Shown here one piece after another: positions 8,797 through 18,120 of a stretch of DNA of 64,000 bases. Origin of the DNA: Mucilaginibacter gossypii (GTDB taxonomy: Bacteria; Bacteroidota; Bacteroidia; Sphingobacteriales; Sphingobacteriaceae). The stretch is taken from NCBI RefSeq assembly GCF_900100945.1, contig NZ_FNCG01000010.1:124001-188000 (forward strand). The letters run 5' to 3'. Position 1 is the first letter of the stretch, and each line of letters begins with the position of its first letter. Under the pieces are notes generated by a model that saw only the letters and a list, made by a program, of their open reading frames with translations, searched no databases and was not told the DNA's origin. A program made the position numbers and the translations under genes.

Positions 8797-9354
8797 ATGG
8801 CAGATGAAACCATTTATAAAAAGACGATCAAGTATTCCGACGCAACGGATGCTAAGCTGCAAAAGCTGGCCAATGCGGCCGGCTGTACCAAGCGTGAGTT
8901 CTTCATCCGGATGGTGGAGTATTTTTATAAAACGAAGAAAGACCCTACGGACATCAGCGACGAGTTGCTGAAAACCACACTGGTTAAAAATCACGATACC
9001 TATATCCGCTTTATCCGTGCACAGGAAGAAAAGATTTTGATCCCGGTTAAGCTGGAAGTTGACCGCATGATACAATCCCAAATCAAAATATTGGACTGCT
9101 TCAACACACAGATACTCAAGGCCAATACCGACCTGCAAAATAATCAGCAGGCGCAGATCAGCAAGTTTTCAGAAACAGACAAACTATTACAGATCATCGT
9201 GGGAAAGCTGGATGCCAAAGAAAGCCTGAAAACTAAATTCCTGCATATTCTGAACTACTATATCAAGATCAGGGATACCTTCAGCTTTACCACCCCTACA
9301 AAAGAGAAAGAGGAATTGGCGCAGGCAGCCCGGCAGCAGGTCACTAAAATATAG
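8797..9354 (+). CDS. BfmA/BtgA family mobilization protein
   Basis: This 185-residue protein starts ADETIYKKTIKYSDATDAKLQKLA, a short basic ribbon-helix-helix-like region followed by FFIRMVEYFYKT, the arrangement seen in BfmA/BtgA auxiliary mobilization proteins of Bacteroidetes. The remainder is helical and probably coiled coil (LQNNQQAQISKFSETDKLLQ). Such proteins bind oriT and help the relaxase nick DNA. It is the first gene of a tight three-gene mob operon: the relaxase gene begins 4 bases after its stop. The hairpin cluster just upstream is its likely binding region. Confidence 0.8.
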   Translation: MADETIYKKTIKYSDATDAKLQKLANAAGCTKREFFIRMVEYFYKTKKDPTDISDELLKTTLVKNHDTYIRFIRAQEEKILIPVKLEVDRMIQSQIKILDCFNTQILKANTDLQNNQQAQISKFSETDKLLQIIVGKLDAKESLKTKFLHILNYYIKIRDTFSFTTPTKEKEELAQAARQQVTKI

Positions 9355-9358
9355 CGCG

Positions 9359-10276
9359 ATGTTTATCAATATCACCGACAGCGATACAGCGGACAACAAA
9401 GGCAGTAGCGGCGCGCTCATTCATTACCTGGATAAAGAAAACAGGCTGGATAGGAATACTGCGCCCGAACTATGGTTCAATGGTGGACAGCAGGCGATTT
9501 TTTCTCATGAAGCACAATTGGCGCTCGATCACAATGTGGCTAAATTAAGCCGGGCGGATGCGAAATTTTTCCTGATCAATATCAGCCCCAGCCAAAAAGA
9601 GATTGCTTGGCTCAAAGAACAATTTGGCGATAAAGGCGTGGAAGGACAGTTGAAAGCCTATGCGATTAAAGTGATGGATGAGTACGCCGGCAACTTCAAA
9701 AGGCCGAGCATTGAAAGCAATCAAGATCTATTGTGGTTCGGTAAGTTGGAGCATTACCGTTATTACAGTCATAAGGATACCGAAGTGAAAAACGGGCTGC
9801 AAAAACGCGGTGACCGCAAACCTGGTGAACAAATGCACGTCCAGGTCATCGTCAGCCGCAAGGATATCACCAATTCGATCAAACTCAGCCCTATGAATAA
9901 CTCGCGGGGCAAAAATACGGAGCATTCCAAAAAGGTTGGTCAGTTCGACCGTTCGGTGTTCAAGCAAATGGGCGAAACCTTGTTTGATAAACAATTTGAT
10001 TTCGACCGGAGCTTGACGGAGACTTTTAAATACGCCAACTCGCAAAAGAAAGGTACGCTGGAAGAACGGCTGAAAATACGCACAGCTGCTGCAAATGCCC
10101 ATAAACAGAACCGGCAGACGACCAAAAAACAACAACCTCCATCACAAAGGTTGCAGCCCGCATTCAAACTGATCCTGCCTTCAGGCAAATATCAGCCGGG
10201 CGTGGCGCCAAGTATTACCAATAAGAAGAAACGCAGGAAAAAAGGCCAGGAAGCCGATAACGGACTGACCTTATAA
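9359..10276 (+). CDS. Mobilization protein B, DUF5712/BtgB-like relaxase
   Basis: A 305-residue protein beginning MFINITDSDTADNKGSSGALI, followed by HYLDKENR, then SHKDTEVKNGLQKRGDRKPG and EQMHVQVIVSRKD (near 159). The H-x-Q/H-V segment flanked by hydrophobic residues is the typical relaxase metal-binding strand in this DUF5712/BtgB-like group. The C-terminal 60 residues are very basic (NKKKRRKKG), suiting DNA contact. In characterised relatives the relaxase nicks oriT and pilots the strand into the transfer channel. Its gene lies between mobA-like and coupling-protein genes. Family assignment from sequence pattern and context; the catalytic Tyr is not pinned down. Confidence 0.75.
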   Translation: MFINITDSDTADNKGSSGALIHYLDKENRLDRNTAPELWFNGGQQAIFSHEAQLALDHNVAKLSRADAKFFLINISPSQKEIAWLKEQFGDKGVEGQLKAYAIKVMDEYAGNFKRPSIESNQDLLWFGKLEHYRYYSHKDTEVKNGLQKRGDRKPGEQMHVQVIVSRKDITNSIKLSPMNNSRGKNTEHSKKVGQFDRSVFKQMGETLFDKQFDFDRSLTETFKYANSQKKGTLEERLKIRTAAANAHKQNRQTTKKQQPPSQRLQPAFKLILPSGKYQPGVAPSITNKKKRRKKGQEADNGLTL

Positions 10277-10295
10277 AATATCAAAAGACATCATT

Positions 10296-12353
10296 ATGCA
10301 AACTGGGGAAGACACACAGGGATTAAGAAAGATCGTCGATTTTACACGACTGATCAGTATTTTTATATTGGCCATTCACTTTTATATCAGCTGTTATAAA
10401 GCATTTGAGCAATGGCACTGGACAGCGAATATTACCGATAGGCTGATCGCAAACATTGCCAGGACCGGTTTATTCAATAATTGGTGGAAGCCCAAGTTGG
10501 CCGGACTGCTTTGCCTGGCGATCTCCTTAGTGGGTATAAAAGGCAAAAAAGATGAAAAGGTCAATTACAAAAGCATTGTTGCCTATATCAGCAGCGGTTT
10601 GCTGGTCTACTGGATCAGTATATTATGTTTTTATCTGCCTGCCAATATCAACTTAATAGCTACCGCCTATATCGTGCTTACCGCTGTAGGTTATTTACTC
10701 ATGATTACCGGCGGCACCTGGTTATCACGTTTACTAAGGGATAAACTGCACAAAGATATATTCAATACCGAAAATGAAACTTTCCCACAAGAGGAAAGAC
10801 TACTGGAAAACGAATATTCGGTCAACCTTCCGGCTAAATACCGGCTGAAAGGCAAAACCCGTGATAGTTGGATCAATTTTATCAATCCGTTCCGGGGAAT
10901 GTTGGTGGCGGGTACACCCGGCGCGGGTAAATCTTATTTTGTGATCAGGCACATTATTGACCAGCACCTCAAAAAGGGATTTTCGATGTTTCTTTATGAT
11001 TTCAAATTTGATGATTTGACAAAGATCGCGTACAATAAACTGTTACAATACCGGCAGGATTACGCGGTAAAGCCGCAATTTTATATGATCAACTTTGATG
11101 ATCTGAACCGTTCACACCGCTGTAATCCCCTTGATCCAGTGGGAATGCTCGATATTACAGACGCTGCCGAGGCTAGCGTGACGATTATGTTGGGCCTGAA
11201 TCGCGAATGGCTCAAAAAACAAGGTGACTTTTTCGTAGAAAGTCCGATAAATTTCTTGACGGCTATTATCTGGTATTTGCGCAAATACCAGAACGGCAAA
11301 TATTGTACGCTGCCGCACGTAATCGAATTGATGCAGGTAGATTATGACCAGTTGTTTCCGGTTCTAAACACACAGCCAGAGGTACGGGCACTGGTCAATC
11401 CATTTATATCTGCCTATAATCGCAACGCGACGCCGCAATTGGAGGGCCAAGTGGCCAGCGCCAAGATCGGTTTGGCTCGTCTGGCTTCGCCTCAGCTGTA
11501 TTATGTTCTGTCGGGTAATGATTTCACCCTGGATATCAATAATCCGAAAGAACCAAAAATTGTTTGTGTGGGCAACAACCCGCAGAAATTGCAGATTTAC
11601 GGCGCTGTATTATCACTTTATATTTCCCGAATGATCAAGTTGGTGAACCGGAAGAACCAGTTAAAAAGCAGCTTAATCTTTGATGAATTCCCGACGATTT
11701 TCTTCAACAATATGGATGGACTAATTGCCACAGCGCGAAGCAATAAGGTGGCTACCACTTTAGCCGTGCAGGATTTTAGCCAGTTGACTAAAGATTATGG
11801 CGCGGAACAAGCGGACGTAATTACTGGTATTGTGGGTAACATTATTAGCGGCCAGGTAACAGGCGATACTGCCAAAAAGCTATCAGAGAACTTTGGAAAG
11901 ATCGTTCAGAATAAAAACAGCATGACCATTAATAGCAGTGACACTTCGATTTCTAAGGCCACACAGTTAGACTATGCAATCCCGGCTTCTAAGATAGCTT
12001 CACTTTCATCGGGTGAGTTTGTGGGCATTGTAGCTGATAACCCTGATCAGAAGATTCAGCTTAAAATGTTTCATAATGCGATACAAAATGATCATGAAGG
12101 AATTGCCAAAGAGGAAGCAGCCTACAAACCCATTCCAGTAATCAGTCGGGTTACTGATGAAGATATTATGGAGAACTACCAAAATATCAGGTCAGATATT
12201 GAGGATTTGATCAATTGTGAGATAGTCTTATTGGAAGCAAAAGACATATTGACTAAGGCTGAGAAAACAACTGACGAAACACCCCTACAAGAGTCTTTAA
12301 ATAAGACTAGCCAAATCATTCAAAAAGTATCAAACGATCAAATAGTAATGTGA
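10296..12353 (+). CDS. mobC: Type IV coupling protein, MobC/TraG (VirD4) family
   Basis: The 685-residue protein has several N-terminal hydrophobic segments in the first 150 residues (YWISILCFYL, LIATAYIVLTAV), then a Walker A box GTPGAGKSYF (near 206-213) and a Walker B SSLIFDEFPTIFF (near 461), followed by the TraM-recognition-like part (ARSNKVATTLAVQDFSQL). It is an inner-membrane hexameric ATPase that delivers the relaxase-DNA complex to the mating channel. It follows the relaxase gene by 19 bases, completing the mob operon. Its stop codon lies inside a 22-bp perfect inverted repeat that also serves the convergent efflux operon. Confidence 0.9.
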   Translation: MQTGEDTQGLRKIVDFTRLISIFILAIHFYISCYKAFEQWHWTANITDRLIANIARTGLFNNWWKPKLAGLLCLAISLVGIKGKKDEKVNYKSIVAYISSGLLVYWISILCFYLPANINLIATAYIVLTAVGYLLMITGGTWLSRLLRDKLHKDIFNTENETFPQEERLLENEYSVNLPAKYRLKGKTRDSWINFINPFRGMLVAGTPGAGKSYFVIRHIIDQHLKKGFSMFLYDFKFDDLTKIAYNKLLQYRQDYAVKPQFYMINFDDLNRSHRCNPLDPVGMLDITDAAEASVTIMLGLNREWLKKQGDFFVESPINFLTAIIWYLRKYQNGKYCTLPHVIELMQVDYDQLFPVLNTQPEVRALVNPFISAYNRNATPQLEGQVASAKIGLARLASPQLYYVLSGNDFTLDINNPKEPKIVCVGNNPQKLQIYGAVLSLYISRMIKLVNRKNQLKSSLIFDEFPTIFFNNMDGLIATARSNKVATTLAVQDFSQLTKDYGAEQADVITGIVGNIISGQVTGDTAKKLSENFGKIVQNKNSMTINSSDTSISKATQLDYAIPASKIASLSSGEFVGIVADNPDQKIQLKMFHNAIQNDHEGIAKEEAAYKPIPVISRVTDEDIMENYQNIRSDIEDLINCEIVLLEAKDILTKAEKTTDETPLQESLNKTSQIIQKVSNDQIVM

Positions 12354-12372
12354 TCGTTTGATACTTTTTGAA
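12319..12372. terminator. Bidirectional terminator, 22-bp perfect inverted repeat
   Basis: Arms 12319-12340 and 12351-12372 are perfectly complementary with a 10-base loop. The TGA stop of the coupling protein opens the right arm, so the last ten codons form the left arm. It lies between two convergent operons; A/T-rich arm ends give a U-run in both directions. Confidence 0.75.
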
Positions 12373-12406
12373 GATTACAAGGGAAGTTTAATCGGGCAAT
12401 AACAAT

Positions 12407-15400
12407 TTAAACATTAACCGTCTCCAATTTGATGGCCTTGTTATTAGTCAAACGATATTTTACATTTTCGATAATGAGATACATCGCCGGAACGACAAAT
12501 AAAGTTAACACCATTGAACTGGTCAAACCACCGATGACCACCCAAGCCATGCCACTTTTTATCTCAGCACCCGCTCCACTTGCTATAGCAATAGGCAACA
12601 TACCTAAGATCATCGCTAATGTGGTCATTAGAATTGGCCTTAAACGCTCTTTCCCTGCTTCCAATAAGGCTTTTTCCACGGGATATCCATCTTTATCTTT
12701 GAGTTGATTGGTAAAATCGACAATAAGAATTGCGTTTTTAGACACCAGCCCCAGCAGCATAATCATACCGATGATGGAAAATATGTTTAGTGTCTCCATG
12801 GTAAGGGCAAGCGCCAGCAAAGCGCCGATAAGAGCAACAGGGATGGAAAACAATACAACAAACGGATAAATCAGGCTTTCATATAGAGCAACCATGATCA
12901 GATACACCAAAAGAATAGCGATGATCAGTGCCAACCCCAGGCTGGCAAAGGCATCGCCCTGATTTTTAATATCACCAAGATATTCTACGGTGATCCCAGG
13001 CGGCAAGACAATTGCTCCCGCCTTGGCTTTGATTTCATCCGCTACAGTGCCAGTCGGTCTGCCCGATACATTAGCATTCACAGTGATGGCCCCTAAACGG
13101 TCATTTCGTTGAAGGACACTTTCTCCCAATCCTTCCTTTACCTCCGCAAATTGGCTAAGTAAAAAGGATTGGCCGTTATTGCTCGCAAAAGAAAGGTTGC
13201 GGACACTATTAATGTTAGAACGATCAGCACGATCCAAGCCGACCATGATCTTATAATCATTACCGGCTTCTTTGTACAGGGTTTTATTATTGCCACTAAA
13301 GGCATTTAATAAGGCAGCACCAACCTGGCTTGCATTGATACCTAAAAGGGCCATTTTGTCTCGATTGAGTTTAATCTCAATTTGCGGCTTTTCGTCCTTC
13401 ACTGACAGTTCGACAAAATTTGTACCTGGTATACTGGCTACTATTTTCTGATACTTTTCGGCTACATCTCGTACCGCTTTTCTGTCCACGCCCTTGATCG
13501 CAATCTGTATAGGCGCTGAACTGGCGTTTCCGGTGATTGATGTGGCAGAAGCGGTTACTTTGACGCCTGCTATCGCGCTACTGATCTCCTGTTGTAACAG
13601 GAGGCCAAATTCGTCAGCCGTTAAGTTACGTTGGTTTCGGTCAATCAAACTTACCGTTAATTCGGCGCGGTTAGCGTTATTGCCAGTTGCGACAACACCA
13701 CCGCTTACAAAACCGATACTCGAAAACACTTTACTCACCTCTGGCCGGGCCATGATGATCTTTTCCACCTGCTGCGTGACCATATTTGTTTGATAAAGGG
13801 AAGTGGAGGGCTCAAGTTCAAGGTTGACGAGCATTTCGCCCTGGTCAGTTGCAGGAATAAAGGAGCCTCCAATAAAACCTTTTGCCACAAGCATCAGTGA
13901 ACCTATAATAAGCAGGATCACCGCTGATAACAACCAACGCTTTTTATGTAGCACGACGGCCAGCATTCTGGCATAATTATCTTTCAGCACATCAATCAAG
14001 TGTTCAAAGCCGAGGTTAAGACGCCCCCATATTGTATCCTTTTTTAAATGCTCCACGCGGCCAAACCGGCTGGCCAACATTGGCGTAACAGTAAAGGAGA
14101 CGAAAAGACTCATGAGGGTGGAGAATACCACCACCAGTGAAAACTCCCGAAGGATAGAACCGATTAGGCCACCAGCCAAAGCGAGTGGCAGGAATACTAC
14201 AACATCCACAAGCGTAATTGCCATCGCTGTAAAACCAATCTCATTTCGGCCATCCAGAGCAGCTTTTCGTCTGTCTGTTCCCATTTCCAAATGCCGGTAA
14301 ATATTTTCGAGAACTACAATCGAATCATCAACTAAAATACCGACCACCAGCGACATCGCCATTAAAGTCATCAGGTTAAGGGAGAAACCAAGCAGGTACA
14401 TGGCGATGAATGTGGGGATAATTGACGAAGGTAAAGCCACCATTACAAACATGGAGCTTCTGAAACTATGAAGAAAGGCAAGCATAACCAGGCCAACAAT
14501 CAGTACCGCAAGCATGAGGTCATCCATTACGGCAGTAGCGGATTTAAGTGTATAAACGGACTGATCGCTCGACACTTGAAATTTTACCCGTAGCGAAGCA
14601 TACTGATTTTCGAGCCTTGCAAATGCGGCTTTAACTCCTCTACTTACATTGACCGCATTCGCATCTGATTGTTTTATAACCTGTATGCCGATGGATGGCA
14701 CACCATCAATATGGTTGATAGCGGTTGCTTTGGCCGTAGCATCTACAATTTCAGCAATATCCCGTAAATAAATTGCGCCCCCACCTGGCCGCTGTTCTAC
14801 TATAAGGTTCCGTAACTGATCAAGTGAGATGACATTAGCGTCTAATTGAATGGAAATCTGTTGCTTCTGCGTCTCAATTTTACCAGCAGGGAATGAACGA
14901 TTCGCACTGTTAATGGCTTCGCTGACCTGGGTCACATTCAATCCGTAAGTTCGCAACTTTCCCTGGTCGATATTTACCTGAATTTCTCGTTCCTCACCAC
15001 CGATAATATTAACTTGACCGACACCACTGACGTTTTGCAATACCGGGCGAATGTTCTTATCAACGAGTTCATATAGCACCTTTGGAGCAAGTGTAGCAGT
15101 CACACCAGCACGAATAACAGGTGTCTCCTCTAAATTGACCTTGTTGACCACTGGTTTATCGGCATCATCCGGCAGGTCATTTTGTGCTTGGTCAGCTTTA
15201 CGCTGAATATCACGTTCCGCCTTATCGACATCCGTTCCACTTTTCAGATCCACGGCAATTTGCGACAAACCCTCTTGGGAAGTAGAACTGATCTTTTCAA
15301 GCCCCTCTACAGAAGCGAAGGCATCTTCCAACTTTTTGGTGACAGAGGTTTCTACTTCTGCCGCCGAAGCGCCGGCATAAACCGTGTTGACGGAAACAGT

Positions 15401-15529
15401 CGCTACTTGAATGTTAGGTAACAGTTTATAGTTCAGTTTAGAATAACTGAGCGCGCCGAACAAGAGCAGGACGGTGAAAATTACGATGATAAGTAAGGGC
15501 CGTTTAACGGCAACTTCCGCTATGGACAT
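12407..15529 (-). CDS. RND efflux transporter permease, HAE1 family
   Basis: At 1040 residues it has the standard length of AcrB/MexB-type pumps. TM1 follows VAVKRPLLIIVIF, then the periplasmic porter domain (LPNIQVATVSVNTVYAGA). TM4 holds the proton-relay Asp pair in VVGILVDDSIVVLEN (near 400) and TM10 has the matching Lys in LVSKNAILIVDF (near 930). It exports drugs or other hydrophobic compounds across the envelope by proton antiport, as a trimer with an adaptor and TolC-like channel. It is the last gene of a five-gene minus-strand operon whose other members supply those parts; the adaptor gene ends 147 bases upstream. Substrate unknown. An acquired pump on a mobile element is plausible resistance cargo. 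Confidence 0.93.
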   Translation of the reverse strand: MSIAEVAVKRPLLIIVIFTVLLLFGALSYSKLNYKLLPNIQVATVSVNTVYAGASAAEVETSVTKKLEDAFASVEGLEKISSTSQEGLSQIAVDLKSGTDVDKAERDIQRKADQAQNDLPDDADKPVVNKVNLEETPVIRAGVTATLAPKVLYELVDKNIRPVLQNVSGVGQVNIIGGEEREIQVNIDQGKLRTYGLNVTQVSEAINSANRSFPAGKIETQKQQISIQLDANVISLDQLRNLIVEQRPGGGAIYLRDIAEIVDATAKATAINHIDGVPSIGIQVIKQSDANAVNVSRGVKAAFARLENQYASLRVKFQVSSDQSVYTLKSATAVMDDLMLAVLIVGLVMLAFLHSFRSSMFVMVALPSSIIPTFIAMYLLGFSLNLMTLMAMSLVVGILVDDSIVVLENIYRHLEMGTDRRKAALDGRNEIGFTAMAITLVDVVVFLPLALAGGLIGSILREFSLVVVFSTLMSLFVSFTVTPMLASRFGRVEHLKKDTIWGRLNLGFEHLIDVLKDNYARMLAVVLHKKRWLLSAVILLIIGSLMLVAKGFIGGSFIPATDQGEMLVNLELEPSTSLYQTNMVTQQVEKIIMARPEVSKVFSSIGFVSGGVVATGNNANRAELTVSLIDRNQRNLTADEFGLLLQQEISSAIAGVKVTASATSITGNASSAPIQIAIKGVDRKAVRDVAEKYQKIVASIPGTNFVELSVKDEKPQIEIKLNRDKMALLGINASQVGAALLNAFSGNNKTLYKEAGNDYKIMVGLDRADRSNINSVRNLSFASNNGQSFLLSQFAEVKEGLGESVLQRNDRLGAITVNANVSGRPTGTVADEIKAKAGAIVLPPGITVEYLGDIKNQGDAFASLGLALIIAILLVYLIMVALYESLIYPFVVLFSIPVALIGALLALALTMETLNIFSIIGMIMLLGLVSKNAILIVDFTNQLKDKDGYPVEKALLEAGKERLRPILMTTLAMILGMLPIAIASGAGAEIKSGMAWVVIGGLTSSMVLTLFVVPAMYLIIENVKYRLTNNKAIKLETVNV

Positions 15530-15676
15530 GGTTCTGCGTTTTGGTTTGTAGAATTGTTTTTGTGATCTTCACTTTTAGGTATGTCTGTATAACGATCATT
15601 GCCGTAACCAACAGTGCGATGAGTGCGTTCACTACTATTTTCGAATGTTGGCTGGAATAACACATTTATTGAGAGC

Positions 15677-16735
15677 TTATTTAGAAACACTGACGGCAGT
15701 GCCATCTTTCAGATTGATTTGGCCGGACGTCACCACTTCGTCACCCTCGTTTAGTCCGCTGGTGACGACGACCTCACTACCCATTTCGGCACCAGTAGTG
15801 ATTTTTTTAAGGCGGGCTACTCCATCTCTAACAACATACACTCCCACCATACTCTCGCTTTCCATTAATGCTTCCCGCGGAATGATAAGTAATTGTTGAG
15901 ATGTCTTCCGCGAAAAATCAACACGGACAAAGGTTCCAGACCGCAAAAGGTTTTTCTGGGACTGATTGATCTGTATTTCCGTCATATAGTTATGTGCTTG
16001 GTCTCCCTGCGGACTGATAAATGTAACTCGCCCGTTGAAAACCTTACCCGGATAGACATCTGTAATTATTTTTACCTGCTGACCTTGAACGACCTGATAA
16101 ACTTCTGCTTCGGTAAGATTAACTCTTACTTTCGCACTCGACAGGTCGACAATCGTCGTGATTTCCGCCCCTGCACTTACATAGACACCTTTTTCGACTG
16201 GTTTTGTAGCAATGATGCCGCTGATTGGAGCCCTAATCGATGCATCCGCCAACGCTTTCCTTGCCTGATTAGTTTGATTGACCGCATTTAGATAATCTTG
16301 ATGAATGTTGTTAACTTGTTCTTGTGTTGCGGCTTTTCCCTGAAATAATTCGGTATAGGTGTCAAGGTCATTACGCAATTTTTTCATGCTGGTTTCCGCT
16401 TTTTCGAGTTCCAGTTGCTGTGTAAGGATATCGGTGATTGCAAGAACCTGTCCTTGACTAACCTGTTCTCCCAGGTTAAACCGTACCTGCGATAACGTAC
16501 CTGACGTAACCGCGAGAGCTTTAGCTTCCTTAAACGAGGTCAGATTACCGGTCTTAACTATATTGATCTGCATCGTCTGCTTCTCAATATGTGCGACCCT
16601 TACCGGAATGCGGATAGCGACGACCTTAGCCGGTCGTTCCTTTTCGTCAATTTGTTTTTTATTGGAATGTAACCGTATAGCGATCAAAGCAACAATGCTG
16701 ATCACAACAAGCAAAAGGATATATTTATTTTTCAT
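15677..16735 (-). CDS. Efflux RND periplasmic adaptor subunit (MFP)
   Basis: A 352-residue membrane fusion protein. The first 25 residues (KNKYILLLVVISIVALIAI) form an uncleaved anchor. Then come an N-terminal beta/lipoyl part (TLSQVRFNLGEQVSQGQVLA), an alpha-hairpin (LELEKAETSMKKLRNDL ... AATQEQVNNIHQDY), the second lipoyl half (IRAPISGIIATKPVEKGV) and beta-barrel and membrane-proximal domains. It bridges the RND pump to the outer-membrane channel. Its start overlaps the end of the TolC-like gene by 11 bases, so the two are translationally coupled. Length and domain order are normal for the HlyD/AcrA group. Confidence 0.92.
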   Translation of the reverse strand: MKNKYILLLVVISIVALIAIRLHSNKKQIDEKERPAKVVAIRIPVRVAHIEKQTMQINIVKTGNLTSFKEAKALAVTSGTLSQVRFNLGEQVSQGQVLAITDILTQQLELEKAETSMKKLRNDLDTYTELFQGKAATQEQVNNIHQDYLNAVNQTNQARKALADASIRAPISGIIATKPVEKGVYVSAGAEITTIVDLSSAKVRVNLTEAEVYQVVQGQQVKIITDVYPGKVFNGRVTFISPQGDQAHNYMTEIQINQSQKNLLRSGTFVRVDFSRKTSQQLLIIPREALMESESMVGVYVVRDGVARLKKITTGAEMGSEVVVTSGLNEGDEVVTSGQINLKDGTAVSVSK

Positions 16736-18077
16736 GTGCTGCAGGTAAGCCTGTGTAAAATGATTTTAAAGTGCCGCCGGCATTCTCCAACTCAATGCGG
16801 GATTGGAAAAGTGTATAAAGCCCATTGAGATAATTATTCTGCGCTTCTTTCAGAGAATTCTGGGCATTAAGCCAGTCTGTGAGGTCTGTCGTACCTTTTT
16901 GATATTGAAGATTGGTCGTATTGAACACGGATTTTGCAAGCTCGATATTACGCTGGCTGTTTTCTACATTACTTTGTTCTTTCAATAGTTTTGTACGCGC
17001 ATTTGCAAACCCCAGCCGGTATTTATCCTCATCAATCTTCAGGTTTTCCTTGGCATTAAGGCTTTTATAAGCGGCCTGTTTGTATTGTGCGCTGCGTTTA
17101 AAAAAATCAAATAAGGGAATGGTCAATTTTAGCCCGATTGCTGAATATGGTGAGAGGGTGTTATAGGCAGGGCCGAGTTGGTCGCCAAACCCTACAGCGC
17201 CATACTGCGCATAAGCCGTAAGTTTTGGTAATGCCCCAGCTTTTATCCGCTGTTGGTCAATTTCCAGTAATTGGAGATTGATTTGCGATAATCGATAATC
17301 TGTACGGTTAACTGCCGAGAAGCTGCTGTTTTCTGTCAGCAATGGAGCAATATTCTGAAATACATTGGCACCAGTGCTATCGACAGCGAAGTTGCTGTCC
17401 ATTGGATAGCCCATTTCGTATTTTAACTGGTTATTAGCCAGATCGAGATTGCTTTCTGCCACAGCTATTTGCGACCGTGTGTTATTATAGTCTACAGTTA
17501 CTTTATCCAGGTCCTTTTGTAGTCTCACGCCTTTTTTAACCTGAAATCCGGTTAACTCCATTTGCCGGTTATAGGTATTCAGATTATCATGCAGCATACC
17601 CAGTTGCTCTCTGTAAATAAATACCTGCGCATAGGCATTGCTGATATTGTAAATGATCGTTTCATCATTTTTTTGCTGGTTCAGATTTGCCTGCTGCCTG
17701 TTGTATTTATTTGCTTTCAGTCCAGTCAGCAATGATTGATCATAAAGGGTTTGATCAAGTCTTGCCACCTGGTTCGCATTAAATTTCTTAGTAAAGGCTA
17801 CTCGAATATCCTTAGGGCCGAAGATACCCGCAGGAATAACCGTTTCCTGCACCATTAGATTGTTGTCGAGTGTACTGGTGATACCTATGCTGGGCAGATA
17901 AGCTGCCAATGCTTCTTTTGCCTTTGCATCGGCGATTAGCTTTTCGTTGGCATAAACAGCGTTACTACGGTTGTTCTTTAACCCATATTCAATACAGGTC
18001 TTCAGATCCCAGTTTGACTGGGCCGCAGTCTTAAGCGGCCAAGCCAAAACCAGGAGCCATAAAATTTTATAATTCAT
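16725..18077 (-). CDS. TolC family outer membrane efflux protein
   Basis: A 450-residue protein with a cleavable signal (MNYKILWLLVLAWPLKTAAQ), then the two-fold repeated TolC layout: SNWDLKTCIEYGLKNNRSN, long helices with Gln/Asn-rich coils (YNRQQANLNQQKNDE), a beta segment (KLTAYAQYGAVGFGD) and the second repeat ending NYLNGLYTLFQSRIELENA. It forms the trimeric outer-membrane exit duct for the neighbouring RND pump. It overlaps the adaptor gene and follows the beta-barrel gene by 43 bases. No Cys lipobox, so it is a non-lipidated member. Confidence 0.92.
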   Translation of the reverse strand: MNYKILWLLVLAWPLKTAAQSNWDLKTCIEYGLKNNRSNAVYANEKLIADAKAKEALAAYLPSIGITSTLDNNLMVQETVIPAGIFGPKDIRVAFTKKFNANQVARLDQTLYDQSLLTGLKANKYNRQQANLNQQKNDETIIYNISNAYAQVFIYREQLGMLHDNLNTYNRQMELTGFQVKKGVRLQKDLDKVTVDYNNTRSQIAVAESNLDLANNQLKYEMGYPMDSNFAVDSTGANVFQNIAPLLTENSSFSAVNRTDYRLSQINLQLLEIDQQRIKAGALPKLTAYAQYGAVGFGDQLGPAYNTLSPYSAIGLKLTIPLFDFFKRSAQYKQAAYKSLNAKENLKIDEDKYRLGFANARTKLLKEQSNVENSQRNIELAKSVFNTTNLQYQKGTTDLTDWLNAQNSLKEAQNNYLNGLYTLFQSRIELENAGGTLKSFYTGLPAAHEK

Positions 18078-18120
18078 TGTGCAGTAAGAATTGAAAAAGC
18101 GAAGTGACCGAGCCCTTCAA

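Noticed and set aside
8566..9138. 190-aa minus-strand frame over the oriT candidate and the BfmA gene
   Set aside because: It is a shadow of the mobilization gene on the other strand; its own composition is unlike a real protein.
15520..15705. 61-aa minus-strand frame between adaptor and pump genes
   Set aside because: It overlaps both genes, with no motif; probably spacer DNA.
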